DNA of 64,000 bases from Clostridiales bacterium 38-18 (lineage in GTDB: Bacteria; Bacillota; Clostridia; Peptostreptococcales; Acidaminobacteraceae): NCBI GenBank assembly GCA_001897605.1, contig MKTL01000005.1:1-64000 (forward strand), read 5' to 3'. Below the pieces are notes generated by a model that searched no databases, was not told where the DNA came from, and saw nothing but the letters and a program-made list of their open reading frames with translations. Every line of letters begins with the position of its first letter. Position 1 is the first letter of the stretch. The position numbers were made by a program, and so were the translations under genes. This document shows, in pieces, positions 34,943 to 46,524 of this stretch.

Positions 34943-35671
34943 ATGAAAGCCATCCAATTTACACTATCAGGGAAAACAGCACATTTTAAGCGTCCAGATG
35001 TAAATGCCTATGCCTATTTTACTTATAATCACATACCTAAAGTAACTCTACTGGGACTTTTGGGTGCAATTTTAGGGATTAAAGGATACCTTGATCAAGG
35101 TGAAAAAGAATTTCCTGAATTTTATGAGCGTTTAAAGGGTCTAAAGGTTGCTATAGTACCTATTGGAAGACATCAAGGTGTTTTCAGCAAGAAAATTCAA
35201 GTATTTAACAATTCTGTTGGCTATGCAAGTCAAGAAGCAGGTAACAATCTGATCATAAGAGAGCAATGGTTAGAAGAGGTAGTGTGGCGAATCTATATAA
35301 GCTCAGAGTCAAATGTTGAAGAAGAACTATTAAAGAAGCTGTTCGAGAACCTTTTGAATCAAAAGGCCATTTTCATCCCATATCTTGGTAAAAATGATCA
35401 TACAGCTTCTATCACAGATGTTAAATTAATTGAACTTTCTGATGTACCAAATGCGGAGAGGCTTGATAGTCTATATTTATCTTCTGAGGTGACTTTGGAT
35501 GAAGAAACTTGGAACGATAAGCGACCTTATACCTTTGAGGATATTCTACCCCTTCGTCTGAATGTGATTGGCATGTACGAATGCGAAAGGGTTGGAAAAA
35601 CAAATAGAGTGGTAGTACATGCAAAGCAACCCATTTACAAAAGTGAAATTGACTACGTAATGTTTTTATAG
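34943..35671 (+). CDS. cas5: Cas5 subunit (type I-B)
   Basis: Cas5 caps the 5' handle of the crRNA in Cascade. The 242-residue protein starts MKAIQFTLSGKTAHFKRPDV and has the conserved VTLLGLLGAILGIKGY segment, matching Cas5 proteins, which share a ferredoxin fold. It follows cas7 by a single base, so the two are probably cotranslated, and precedes cas3 by 82 bases. In type I-B, Cas6 rather than Cas5 processes the transcript. Confidence 0.92.
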   Translation: MKAIQFTLSGKTAHFKRPDVNAYAYFTYNHIPKVTLLGLLGAILGIKGYLDQGEKEFPEFYERLKGLKVAIVPIGRHQGVFSKKIQVFNNSVGYASQEAGNNLIIREQWLEEVVWRIYISSESNVEEELLKKLFENLLNQKAIFIPYLGKNDHTASITDVKLIELSDVPNAERLDSLYLSSEVTLDEETWNDKRPYTFEDILPLRLNVIGMYECERVGKTNRVVVHAKQPIYKSEIDYVMFL

Positions 35672-35753
35672 TTATTATGGCCTATTAAGGATCAGTTTGG
35701 GTTGCCTCTAGTACTATAATTAGTGGCAACCCAGCTGCAAGGAGTGGATTGCG

Positions 35754-38249
35754 ATGAACATAGATGAACTCTTAAAAAATAATTTTCCCTACTATGCACA
35801 TACAAGAAAAGATCATAAAGAAACTTTAATTGAACATTCAGAATTGACGATGTCTTATTTCAGAAAGTTGATTAAAGTTCATCTTGATCCAATCAATAAC
35901 ATGCTTGAAAATTACATTATAAGCAACCATTTTGAGAGCAAGCGATTGTTGCCTCAGGCGGTATTATTATTTGAAAATGCAGTTTATCTTCATGATATTG
36001 GCAAAATCAATCGCAATTTCCAGATTATTAATATGAACAATACATCGTTTGGTGAGTACCCTTCCGAGGATAGTCATCACAGCATCTATTCTGCTTTAAT
36101 CTATATTCACGTGTTTAAAACTCAAATAGAAATGACAGATTTTTCAAGACAAGAAAAAAAACTGCTGATAAAACTGATGGTTGGATTTGCTTATATTATA
36201 TCGAGACATCATGGCTATTTAAGTACACTGGCTGACTTCGCCAGTTCGGTTCAAGCTGCAATCGAGAGAATTACTTTACAACCTAATCTGATTGGTGAGT
36301 ACGTCCTTATAGATGACCTTATTAGTGAAGGAGAGCAAATCATTATATCGGTTGAAAAGGGTTTGCAGAGAGTGAATAGCCAAGATAAAGTCTGTCAAAA
36401 AGTGAATGATACTTTACTAGGATGGTTAATCGACAAGACGCTTTATTCTTATATAGTTACCTGCGATTTTTATGCAACTGGACATTATATGAATCAAAAG
36501 CCTATTACAAGTTTTGGTGAAATTAATTGTAAGGTCCAATTTGCTCATAAATACCACAATAGTCCATTGGTTCAAAGGATAAAAAACCAGACGCATTCAA
36601 ATGATGTTAGCGAGATCAATCAACTGAGAACGAAAATGCTAATGGAAAGCGAATGCCAGTTTTTACGAAACATAAAAGAATCAATTTTTTATCTTGAGGC
36701 ACCTACAGGGTGCGGAAAAACCATTACATCGATTAATTTAGCAGTCAAAGCAATTGAATCTGATGAAGAAATCAACCGAATTTTTTATGTTTTTCCATTC
36801 AACACTTTAGTTGATCAAACAGCAGAAACGCTTTATGGGTTGTTCGATTTCAAGGATATTGCAGTCATCAACAGTCTAGAAGCGATAAAAAAAGATACGC
36901 AGGAAGATTATAATAAGGCCTATTTAGATCATATTATGCTTCATTTTCCAATCACGGTTACAAGCCACGTGAATTTTTTTGGGATGTTAACTGGCGTTTC
37001 CAGAGAATCACACTTGATGCTATCGCATCTGAAAAATAGTGTGGTGATCATCGATGAAATTCAAAGCTACAAAAATATACTGTGGTATGAGTTAATTGAA
37101 ATCATGCATTTGTTTGCGACATTTTATAATATCAAGTTTATTATCATGTCCGCGACGTTACCAAAAATGAGCAAAATGATTGGTGCATATGGTGTTGATC
37201 TGATAGAAGATCCAGACGTTTATTTTAAACATCCAATATTTATGAACCGAACACAGCCAGATTTTTCTCTTTTAAAAGAAGAAATGTCTTTAGAAAAATT
37301 GGCTGATATGGTTCGAAGTAAAATATCGAACGGACAGGACCGGATACTGATAGAGTTCATAGATAAGATCAATGCACGCCTCTTTTTTAATGTATTGATG
37401 CCGATGCTTGTAGATACAGAATATGAGATTTATGAACTTACAGGGGATGATCCTAGTTATTTTAGACAAAAGTTGATTGGCGCATTAAAATCAGTAAACG
37501 ATAAGGGAGAGTTTAGACTAAAAAAGGTAGTCGTTATAGCGACGCAAGTGATTGAAGCTGGGATTGATATTGATATGTCTATGGGTTTTAAAGATGTATC
37601 ACTAATTGACAGTGAAGAACAGTTTGCAGGAAGAATTAACCGTTCTTGTACGAAAGATAAGGCAATCATTTATTTTTTTGATATTTTTAACGAGCGCTTA
37701 ATCTATAAAAATGATGTACGAATTGCGTTTTCAGTGCGAGAGCATCAAGCGAGACAGTGGTACAGTGAAAAGGATTTTAATAGCTACTTTGAAGCTGTAT
37801 TAAAGCAGCTAAATGTTGAAAAGCAGAGATTTAATGTCAACAATATTCAAAGATTTTTTCAGTTAGCTATTGAAGGGAATTTCATAGAAATTCAAAAGTA
37901 TATGAAATTAATCGATCAAGAAAATGTGACGATTTTTATACCTAGAAGAATTGAGTTAGAAGATTATGTGTTAGAAGGTGAGAAAATATGGGAAAGCTAC
38001 AAGGGTCTACTTGAGGAGCACACAATTTCTTATCCAGAGAAGCAAATTCTGTTATCTCAACAAAGAAGGACATTTTCGTATTTTACTTATCAAGTAAAAT
38101 ACAGACCTCTTGAATATGTAGATTCTATTAATGAACGTATATTTTTACTGAAAAAGGACGCCTATCACTGTTCTGATAAGTTCGATAGGAAACAATACAA
38201 CGATTCTAATAGTAAGGGTAACTTTTCTGCTGAGGAGTTGATATTATGA
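35754..38249 (+). CDS. cas3: Cas3 nuclease-helicase with N-terminal HD domain
   Basis: Cas3 is recruited to Cascade-bound DNA and degrades it. The 831 residues start with the HD nuclease, showing ahead HKETLIEHSELTMSYF, the metal pair in VYLHDIGKINRNF near residue 79, and SRHHGYL. The superfamily 2 helicase follows: LEAPTGCGKTITS near 315, VIIDEIQSYKN near 430, MSATLP, VVIATQVIEAGIDIDM and QFAGRINRSC. All nuclease and helicase motifs look intact. AAGGAG lies 8 bases before the ATG. The stop overlaps the cas4 start by 4 bases (ATGA). Confidence 0.95.
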   Translation: MNIDELLKNNFPYYAHTRKDHKETLIEHSELTMSYFRKLIKVHLDPINNMLENYIISNHFESKRLLPQAVLLFENAVYLHDIGKINRNFQIINMNNTSFGEYPSEDSHHSIYSALIYIHVFKTQIEMTDFSRQEKKLLIKLMVGFAYIISRHHGYLSTLADFASSVQAAIERITLQPNLIGEYVLIDDLISEGEQIIISVEKGLQRVNSQDKVCQKVNDTLLGWLIDKTLYSYIVTCDFYATGHYMNQKPITSFGEINCKVQFAHKYHNSPLVQRIKNQTHSNDVSEINQLRTKMLMESECQFLRNIKESIFYLEAPTGCGKTITSINLAVKAIESDEEINRIFYVFPFNTLVDQTAETLYGLFDFKDIAVINSLEAIKKDTQEDYNKAYLDHIMLHFPITVTSHVNFFGMLTGVSRESHLMLSHLKNSVVIIDEIQSYKNILWYELIEIMHLFATFYNIKFIIMSATLPKMSKMIGAYGVDLIEDPDVYFKHPIFMNRTQPDFSLLKEEMSLEKLADMVRSKISNGQDRILIEFIDKINARLFFNVLMPMLVDTEYEIYELTGDDPSYFRQKLIGALKSVNDKGEFRLKKVVVIATQVIEAGIDIDMSMGFKDVSLIDSEEQFAGRINRSCTKDKAIIYFFDIFNERLIYKNDVRIAFSVREHQARQWYSEKDFNSYFEAVLKQLNVEKQRFNVNNIQRFFQLAIEGNFIEIQKYMKLIDQENVTIFIPRRIELEDYVLEGEKIWESYKGLLEEHTISYPEKQILLSQQRRTFSYFTYQVKYRPLEYVDSINERIFLLKKDAYHCSDKFDRKQYNDSNSKGNFSAEELIL

Positions 38250-38737
38250 AGGTTACGGGAACACTTATTAATTACTATTTTCATTGTAAGCGTCAGTGCT
38301 TCCTTGCTGGGAATCGGTTTAATCTAGAAGATAATAGCGAACTGGTCATGATTGGCAAGGCATTACATGAATCTAAAGCTTTAGGTCATCACACTGAGAT
38401 TAGTATAGATCAAATTAAAGTGGATAAAATTAAAGGGGATTACTTAATTGAATACAAAAAATCAAATAGTGATCTTAACGCTTGTAAATGGCAAGTGCTT
38501 TATTATCTCTCTGTTCTTAAAAGCAAGGGAATAGAAAAAAAGGGAAAACTTATCTGCATGGAGAAGGCAAATCAATCAGACAAGATAGTTGAACTTGTGT
38601 TAACAGAAGAAATTGAAAGTCAGCTTGAAATAATATGCAATGAGATCAGTAAGCTAATCGAAATGACGCATCCACCTGAAGTAAGAAAGATGCCAATTTG
38701 TAAAAAATGTGCTTATTATTCGTATTGCTTTATATGA
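38246..38737 (+). CDS. cas4: Cas4 exonuclease (spacer acquisition)
   Basis: Cas4 trims prespacers and selects those with a correct PAM, working with Cas1-Cas2. The 163-residue protein has one Cys pair near the start (FHCKRQCFLAG) and a C-terminal group CKKCAYYSYCF for the iron-sulphur cluster. The RecB-type nuclease residues are GKALHES, YLIEYKKS and KWQVLYYL. It overlaps cas3 by 4 bases; the next gene starts 22 bases later. All expected motifs are present. Confidence 0.93.
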   Translation: MKVTGTLINYYFHCKRQCFLAGNRFNLEDNSELVMIGKALHESKALGHHTEISIDQIKVDKIKGDYLIEYKKSNSDLNACKWQVLYYLSVLKSKGIEKKGKLICMEKANQSDKIVELVLTEEIESQLEIICNEISKLIEMTHPPEVRKMPICKKCAYYSYCFI

Positions 38738-38759
38738 TCGTCTAAGATGGAGGTGTTTT

Positions 38760-39749
38760 ATGCCTGGGGCTACGCGTTATATATTTTCGATAGGCTCACT
38801 GAACCGAAAAGACAACTCATTAACTTTTCGAACAGATGAAGGATTGACACATTTACCTATAGAAGGTATTAAAGAATTGTATTTAATGAATGAGGTGAGT
38901 TTAAATACAAAACTTCTGGACTTTTTATCACAGCACGGAGTTGTGGTACACTTTTTTAACTATTACGGTCATTATAGCGGTAGTTATTATCCAAAGGATA
39001 AATACCTAAGTGGTAGATTGAGAGTTGAACAAGCTTATCAGTATAAAACAAATAGAATGCCAATTGCATCTGCTTTTGTGACAGGGATTAAAGAAAATAT
39101 GTTAGATTATTTTAAATCAAAGCAATATCGAGACCCTGAGGTGTTAAAATTAGCAAGAGAGAATCTTGAAAAAACTAATCCAAAGCAAAATGACATCAAA
39201 CGACTACTTTCAGTTGAAGGTGAGCTTTGGCAGAATTTCTATCGCGTGCTCAACGATTTAGTTGACCCTGCATTTATTTCAGATAAAAGAGTAAAGAGAC
39301 CACCTGACAATCCACTTAACGCCATGATCTCTTTTGGTAACAGCTGGCTTTATTCTAAGACGATTTCACAACTGTATCAGACTCATTTGGATCAGTCGAT
39401 CAGTTTTCTACATGAGCCAAGTGATGGGCGTTTTTCATTGTCATTGGATATTTCAGAAGTGTTTAAATTAGTTATTGTTTATCCGGTTATAGTCACAATG
39501 ATTAATAAAAAAATGATTAGCTTAGCCTCTCATTTTGATAAGGATCTAAATTATTGTTATTTAAAAGAAGAGGGAAGAAAGAAATTTGTGATAGAACTTG
39601 AAAAGAAACTTAGCTCAACTTTTGAACATCAAGTCTTGAAACGTGCAGTTAGTTATGAAACTGCAATTAAACTTGAAGGTTATAAATTGTCCAAGTATTT
39701 ATTGGAGGGAAAGTCATTTGTAGCGTTCAGAGATAAGGCGGGATATTGA
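38760..39749 (+). CDS. cas1: Cas1 integrase (spacer acquisition)
   Basis: Cas1 integrates new spacers at the leader end of the array. From the ATG at 38760, 7 bases after GGAGG, the protein is 329 residues: an N-terminal beta domain (RYIFSIGSLNRKDNSLTF) and a helical catalytic domain with VEGELWQNFY (metal-binding Glu), LHEPSDGRFSLSLDISEVFK (His and Asp), and later KEEGRKKF. An in-frame ATG at 38709 lies inside cas4 and lacks a ribosome binding site. The stop overlaps the cas2 start by one base (TGATG). Confidence 0.94.
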   Translation: MPGATRYIFSIGSLNRKDNSLTFRTDEGLTHLPIEGIKELYLMNEVSLNTKLLDFLSQHGVVVHFFNYYGHYSGSYYPKDKYLSGRLRVEQAYQYKTNRMPIASAFVTGIKENMLDYFKSKQYRDPEVLKLARENLEKTNPKQNDIKRLLSVEGELWQNFYRVLNDLVDPAFISDKRVKRPPDNPLNAMISFGNSWLYSKTISQLYQTHLDQSISFLHEPSDGRFSLSLDISEVFKLVIVYPVIVTMINKKMISLASHFDKDLNYCYLKEEGRKKFVIELEKKLSSTFEHQVLKRAVSYETAIKLEGYKLSKYLLEGKSFVAFRDKAGY

Positions 39750-40039
39750 TGGCGAAAGATTATAATTACAATTATGTCTTTGTACTTTATGATGTAGATG
39801 AAAAGCGATGTCAAAAAGTATTTAAAGTGTGTAAAAAATATTTGACGCATTTTCAACTTTCGGTCTTTAGAGGTAAAATAACACCTTCATTGCTAATTAG
39901 TTTAAAAACTGATCTTAAAAAAGTAATTAATAAAGAAACGGATTCTGTGGTCATCATAAAGTTAATAAGTAATCGTTACTTTGAAGAAGAGTCCATAGGA
40001 AAGAAATCCATACCAGTGGATGATGATTTCTTCATTTAA
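39749..40039 (+). CDS. cas2: Cas2 (spacer acquisition)
   Basis: Cas2 forms the central dimer of the Cas1-Cas2 integrase. The 96-residue protein has the ferredoxin-like pattern FVLYDVDEKRCQKVFKVCKK, with the conserved Asp after the first strand, then FQLSVFRGKIT. The ATG at 39749 overlaps the cas1 stop as TGATG; a TTG one codon earlier is possible. It is the last gene of the operon, with the leader of the array beginning right after its stop. Confidence 0.93.
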   Translation: MAKDYNYNYVFVLYDVDEKRCQKVFKVCKKYLTHFQLSVFRGKITPSLLISLKTDLKKVINKETDSVVIIKLISNRYFEEESIGKKSIPVDDDFFI

Positions 40040-40150
40040 TACGACCAACTTTGTTAAAAATAGTTTATCAAATTTTTAAATGAGGCTGATCAATTGGAAA
40101 ATCAACGTTTTTGACCAATTGACAGCTTGAAGAATGGGCATTTTACAGTA
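40040..40150 (+). promoter_or_regulatory. CRISPR leader
   Basis: The AT-rich 111 bases between cas2 and the first repeat should hold the array promoter and the sites Cas1-Cas2 uses for insertion. An inverted pair TCAATTGG (40090-40097) and CCAATTGA (40115-40122) lies about 30 bases from the first repeat. No convincing -35/-10 pair was picked out. Confidence 0.7.
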
Positions 40151-43100
40151 GTCGAACCTTAACATTAGATGTATTGAAATAAGCTTGAGACTGGTGGCTT
40201 TTTAAATTTAAACTTTGTCGAACCTTAACATTAGATGTATTGAAATTTCCAACATCGACTGGAAATCCAGCCTCTAATTGTGTCGAACCTTAACATTAGA
40301 TGTATTGAAATCCTAGTAAGTTTTCTGTGTTTGCAACGTGTTCAACTGTCGAACCTTAACATTAGATGTATTGAAATCTTGCAAAAGTGAGTCAATCCAT
40401 TGGTGAAGTTAAGGTCGAACCTTAACATTAGATGTATTGAAATTTATTTATGAGGCTTTCAAACAGAGGATTAAACGTGTCGAACCTTAACATTAGATGT
40501 ATTGAAATTGGAAAACCTAGAGGGTTTCTGAAGAAAAATATTAAGTCGAACCTTAACATTAGATGTATTGAAATCAAATATTGGTGTTGAGGACCTGCAG
40601 GCTTTCGCTTAGTCGAACCTTAACATTAGATGTATTGAAATTTTTTTGTGTGCATTGCTTTACTCCTTAATACTTAAGTCGAACCTTAACATTAGATGTA
40701 TTGAAATTAGATGGCGACAGGCTACCGGTTACACCTGGTAAGGTCGAACCTTAACATTAGATGTATTGAAATCGACCGCAGAGGTTAAGGTCGAGATGGC
40801 CAACTCTTGTCGAACCTTAACATTAGATGTATTGAAATTTTATATTAACAGCAGTAGGATTGCTCGCAGCGCTGTCGAACCTTAACATTAGATGTATTGA
40901 AATTTGAAAACGAGAATGAGTTCTTTGATTCTGACATGTCGAACCTTAACATTAGATGTATTGAAATTTCATACTAACGGCGTTAGAAGTAAATCCATGA
41001 GAGTCGAACCTTAACATTAGATGTATTGAAATAATGATATGTCATCACATGATTTAGCGGGTGACGGGTCGAACCTTAACATTAGATGTATTGAAATAGA
41101 AAATTGACAAACATAAAAGACACTACCAGTTTTGTCGAACCTTAACATTAGATGTATTGAAATGCGGTTAAAACTCCCGGTACGTTTTCCCATAATACAT
41201 GTCGAACCTTAACATTAGATGTATTGAAATATGCTATTTTCAGTTGAGTTGTCTGAAGGCGCCCATGTCGAACCTTAACATTAGATGTATTGAAATGACG
41301 CAGTATATGACGCAAAGGGGAAATATTTAGGAGTCGAACCTTAACATTAGATGTATTGAAATGTTTTGATGACGTTGTGAAAGCTCTCGAATCAAATAGT
41401 CGAACCTTAACATTAGATGTATTGAAATTAAGTCTTGCGTCGAATAAAACAAGCTTTTCTTTATGTCGAACCTTAACATTAGATGTATTGAAATTTTATA
41501 TTAACAGCAGTAGGATTGCTCGCAGCGCTGTCGAACCTTAACATTAGATGTATTGAAATTTGAAAACGAGAATGAGTTCTTTGATTCTGACATGTCGAAC
41601 CTTAACATTAGATGTATTGAAATTTCATACTAACGGCGTTAGAAGTAAATCCATGAGAGTCGAACCTTAACATTAGATGTATTGAAATAATGATATGTCA
41701 TCACATGATTTAGCGGGTGACGGGTCGAACCTTAACATTAGATGTATTGAAATAGAAAATTGACAAACATAAAAGACACTACCAGTTTTGTCGAACCTTA
41801 ACATTAGATGTATTGAAATGCGGTTAAAACTCCCGGTACGTTTTCCCATAATACATGTCGAACCTTAACATTAGATGTATTGAAATATGCTATTTTCAGT
41901 TGAGTTGTCTGAAGGCGCCCATGTCGAACCTTAACATTAGATGTATTGAAATGACGCAGTATATGACGCAAAGGGGAAATATTTAGGAGTCGAACCTTAA
42001 CATTAGATGTATTGAAATGTTTTGATGACGTTGTGAAAGCTCTCGAATCAAATAGTCGAACCTTAACATTAGATGTATTGAAATTAAGTCTTGCGTCGAA
42101 TAAAACAAGCTTTTCTTTATGTCGAACCTTAACATTAGATGTATTGAAATAGCACAGAAGCGGTACCGTTTATTGTGAAACTTTATGTCGAACCTTAACA
42201 TTAGATGTATTGAAATATTTGCTTAAAGCCGTTTATAACAAGAGTAGGCGAGTCGAACCTTAACATTAGATGTATTGAAATACAAGCAAAAGTCTGCGAG
42301 TTGGTCAATGTTCATGCGTCGAACCTTAACATTAGATGTATTGAAATACCTTTGACGGGTATGTGCCTTCAATAGCCTTGATTGTCGAACCTTAACATTA
42401 GATGTATTGAAATGAAGTTCGTGATTGATAACCCAAAGCCATTTGTGGTGTCGAACCTTAACATTAGATGTATTGAAATCTTTCGTTCAAGCTGAATAGT
42501 GAAGATCATGATTTGGTCGAACCTTAACATTAGATGTATTGAAATCCGTATTCGATTAGTTCTTTGATTTCTGATATTCCAGTCGAACCTTAACATTAGA
42601 TGTATTGAAATACGGTTCGTCAGATAAGAGTATAATCGCTAGATTTGGTCGAACCTTAACATTAGATGTATTGAAATGAAATCTGTAGAGGTAGAAAAGT
42701 TGCATTAGCTTGGGTCGAACCTTAACATTAGATGTATTGAAATCCATTTGCGTAACCTGAATACCCAATCAAAAGTATTGTCGAACCTTAACATTAGATG
42801 TATTGAAATATTCGAACAGTGTATGTTTTCTCTTGCAATCCCACGTCGAACCTTAACATTAGATGTATTGAAATAAAGACTTTGGAACGTGAGTGATAGG
42901 CATTATTTTGGTCGAACCTTAACATTAGATGTATTGAAATGCGTATGTGATGCCGCCTTTAACAGTTACATTAAAGTCGAACCTTAACATTAGATGTATT
43001 GAAATTAGGCACAATCACAATAAGTTAGGGGGCGTTAATTTGTCGAACCTTAACATTAGATGTATTGAAATTATAGACCACCATTAACAATAAGGCTAGG

Positions 43101-46100
43101 TTTATGTCGAACCTTAACATTAGATGTATTGAAATTTGGTAATGTTACTCCAATCTTCATGTCCCATGTGTGTCGAACCTTAACATTAGATGTATTGAAA
43201 TTTCGTTATTGTATCGATTCCCTCAATGTGTGTTAAGGTCGAACCTTAACATTAGATGTATTGAAATCCAGCATCTATTAATAATGGATCTATTGATTTA
43301 ATTGTCGAACCTTAACATTAGATGTATTGAAATTTTTATCTTTTAACTCAGTAGCATTAAATAACCAAGGTCGAACCTTAACATTAGATGTATTGAAATA
43401 CGTGCATTATAAGTGCGTTATGTGGCTTAGAATAGTCGAACCTTAACATTAGATGTATTGAAATTGGCATAGTAGCCTGCTTTCTCTATCTTGCTACAGA
43501 GTCGAACCTTAACATTAGATGTATTGAAATAAGCCAGTCTTGCCCTTTTTTACTTGGTTTTCAAGAGTCGAACCTTAACATTAGATGTATTGAAATGCAT
43601 ACATTTCATACACTTGTTCATCTTTGATCTTCGTCGAACCTTAACATTAGATGTATTGAAATTTGCCTAGAATTTAACTCTCTTTGGAAAATCTTTGGTC
43701 GAACCTTAACATTAGATGTATTGAAATCCGCGAAGAGTTTTCCCTTCTGAACGTACACTGACAGTCGAACCTTAACATTAGATGTATTGAAATACCAATA
43801 CCTCTAGTTCTTCTAACACTTCATTTCTGGTCGAACCTTAATATTAGATGTATTGAAATTTTCTGGCAATCACCTGCACTCGATTCTCTTTAGTGTCGAA
43901 CCTTAACATTAGATGTATTGAAATCGCATGGCCGCCACTCTCCTCGGATCCAAACAGGTCGTCGAACCTTAACATTAGATGTATTGAAATGATGGTACAA
44001 TTATTCGATTGTATAATTCGGTTACTGTCGAACCTTAACATTAGATGTATTGAAATTTTGATGAACCCTTACACACAGCTACAGCAGTTGAGTCGAACCT
44101 TAACATTAGATGTATTGAAATTCAGCCAAGTATCACCTGCCACCAGAGAGTCAACTCCGTCGAACCTTAACATTAGATGTATTGAAATTCGATAAGCTAT
44201 CACCACTTACAACGGTATAAGTATTTTCGAACCTTAACATTAGATGTATTGAAATTCGGCAACGTCGACATGAACTACGCTTATCGCGATGTCGAACCTT
44301 AACATTAGATGTATTGAAATTATGTAGAAACAAAAGAAGCCCTCATATGACATCTGGTCGAACCTTAACATTAGATGTATTGAAATCACTCAGAGTCTGT
44401 AAGTTCTATAATTCTTTTACGGTCGAACCTTAACATTAGATGTATTGAAATTCTTTATATCCTGTCAACTTCTTATCCATGAATATTGTCGAACCTTAAC
44501 ATTAGATGTATTGAAATGTTATACCATAGGTATTACCATCATCGTCCTTGTATGTCGAACCTTAACATTAGATGTATTGAAATACCTCTGTATAATGTCC
44601 GCGTTTTCGTCTAATACCTGTCGAACCTTAACATTAGATGTATTGAAATCAAGCTTACCGCCGATGGTGTTATTGGTCCAAACACGTCGAACCTTAACAT
44701 TAGATGTATTGAAATGGATATGACATTTATAAGAGCTACTATAACGATCTAGTCGAACCTTAACATTAGATGTATTGAAATATTACTTTCTTAATTTGTT
44801 CATCATCTAAATCATTTGTCGAACCTTAACATTAGATGTATTGAAATATTTGTTTTATGAAGTCTTCTGCGCTGCTGTCGTGTCGAACCTTAACATTAGA
44901 TGTATTGAAATCATTTACGAAGATCGAGCGCTTACGCAAGACGAGACGTCGAACCTTAACATTAGATGTATTGAAATACGACAACTGGGACAAAATCGAC
45001 GCTGGTTTTAACGGTCGAACCTTAACATTAGATGTATTGAAATGACACGGGTGAAGAAACTTATACGTGGTTAGGTAGCGTCGAACCTTAACATTAGATG
45101 TATTGAAATGATTGATGGCACCACAAACACACTTAAAGGTACAGCGTCGAACCTTAACATTAGATGTATTGAAATTTGCTATGGCAGCTGCAAATATTGC
45201 TTCAATCCAAGTCGAACCTTAACATTAGATGTATTGAAATCGGCAAAGTTCCAGGCGGCGCTGGCGCAGCTGCTGGGTCGAACCTTAACATTAGATGTAT
45301 TGAAATATTTCATACTAGGCTCCATTCACTCATTTAACAGGTCGAACCTTAACATTAGATGTATTGAAATGTTTAAATCAAAAGCCTTTTGAATCTCTCA
45401 GCGGGTCGAACCTTAACATTAGATGTATTGAAATAAGATAAATACGGAAAAAATGCTGTGAGACCACTTGCGTCGAACCTTAACATTAGATGTATTGAAA
45501 TATCCTATTTGCATGTCTACTCCTCCATTACATTTATGTCGAACCTTAACATTAGATGTATTGAAATCGCTCTAGGTTTTGTTTGCATGTTTCTAGGTAT
45601 TCAGTCGAACCTTAACATTAGATGTATTGAAATATTTAGAAAACGAAAATGGAGGCATGCCTCCTTTCTGTCGAACCTTAACATTAGATGTATTGAAATA
45701 AGGAAGGAAGGAGCTTTAAAGATATGCCAAAACAGTCGAACCTTAACATTAGATGTATTGAAATCTGAAAGGAATGTAGTCATGTCGAGCATTAAACTGT
45801 CGAACCTTAACATTAGATGTATTGAAATCGTTCTCTATGCTCGGCATCACGCTCCATCTGTTCCGTCGAACCTTAACATTAGATGTATTGAAATCCTTTA
45901 GCTAAAGTAACAGTTGTTAATCCTGTGCTTGTCGAACCTTAACATTAGATGTATTGAAATTTGTATAATCAGCTGTATTATAGTGTCTTAATACTCCGTC
46001 GAACCTTAACATTAGATGTATTGAAATACACAACAGATCAAGGCGTTATACACGCTATTAAGTCGAACCTTAACATTAGATGTATTGAAATATCGATGTT

Positions 46101-46354
46101 AGTACCCTTTTAATGTGAATTTGCTTCGTCGAACCTTAACATTAGATGTATTGAAATTAGGTGTAATTCTTGACCTTGTTAATCCCCCAACAGGTCGAAC
46201 CTTAACATTAGATGTATTGAAATATGTGAATGTTCTCATGACTCATAAAACGATGAGGAGTCGAACCTTAACATTAGATGTATTGAAATTACTTAAGACG
46301 TATAGCACACCCAGGGGCGTATACTGTTGAACCTCAACATTAATGTATAGAAAT
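40151..46354 (+). CRISPR. Type I-B CRISPR array, 95 repeats
   Basis: A 30-base repeat, opening GTCGAACCTTAAC and closing GATGTATTGAAAT, recurs from 40151 at intervals of 64-67 bases. By hand count there are 95 copies and 94 spacers of 34-37 bases. The ATTGAAAT end is the classic 5' handle. Near-perfect copies run throughout; the copy at 43830 has one C-to-T change, the one at 44226 starts with T, and the last, at 46326-46354, is degenerate and one base short, marking the leader-distal end. The leader and active cas genes lie to the left, so new spacers enter near 40180. Units 11-20 are exactly repeated as units 21-30. Confidence 0.98.
40809..42120 (+). repeat. Tandem duplication of ten repeat-spacer units in the array
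   Basis: The block 40809-41464 (656 bases, ten units) is followed directly by a second copy at 41465-42120. The spacers compared, from TTTATATTAACAGCAGTAGG to TAAGTCTTGCGTCGAATAAA, match in order. The boundary falls inside a repeat, as expected for unequal recombination between repeats. Confidence 0.95.
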
Positions 46355-46524
46355 TAGTTCCACCAGAGTTATAAGAGCAGTTCTAACTTTACGAGGCGAT
46401 GTTTTCAAAGCGATGCACAAAGGAATTACAAAGTATTAGTGTATTAGTGGTCAATCAGCGCTTACATTGGTATCAAGCTGACCATATCAACTGAAACGCT
46501 TGGGTTTATTTGTAGAAGGATAGA

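Noticed and set aside
40040-40150. tracrRNA-like anti-repeat in the leader
   Set aside because: No stretch complementary to the repeat was found, and type I-B systems do not use one.
41983-45901. Open frames of 60-147 codons on both strands within the array
   Set aside because: They are made of translated repeats (for example RTLTLDVLK and SNLNIRCIE units) joined by spacers, with no ribosome binding sites. They are by-products of the array.
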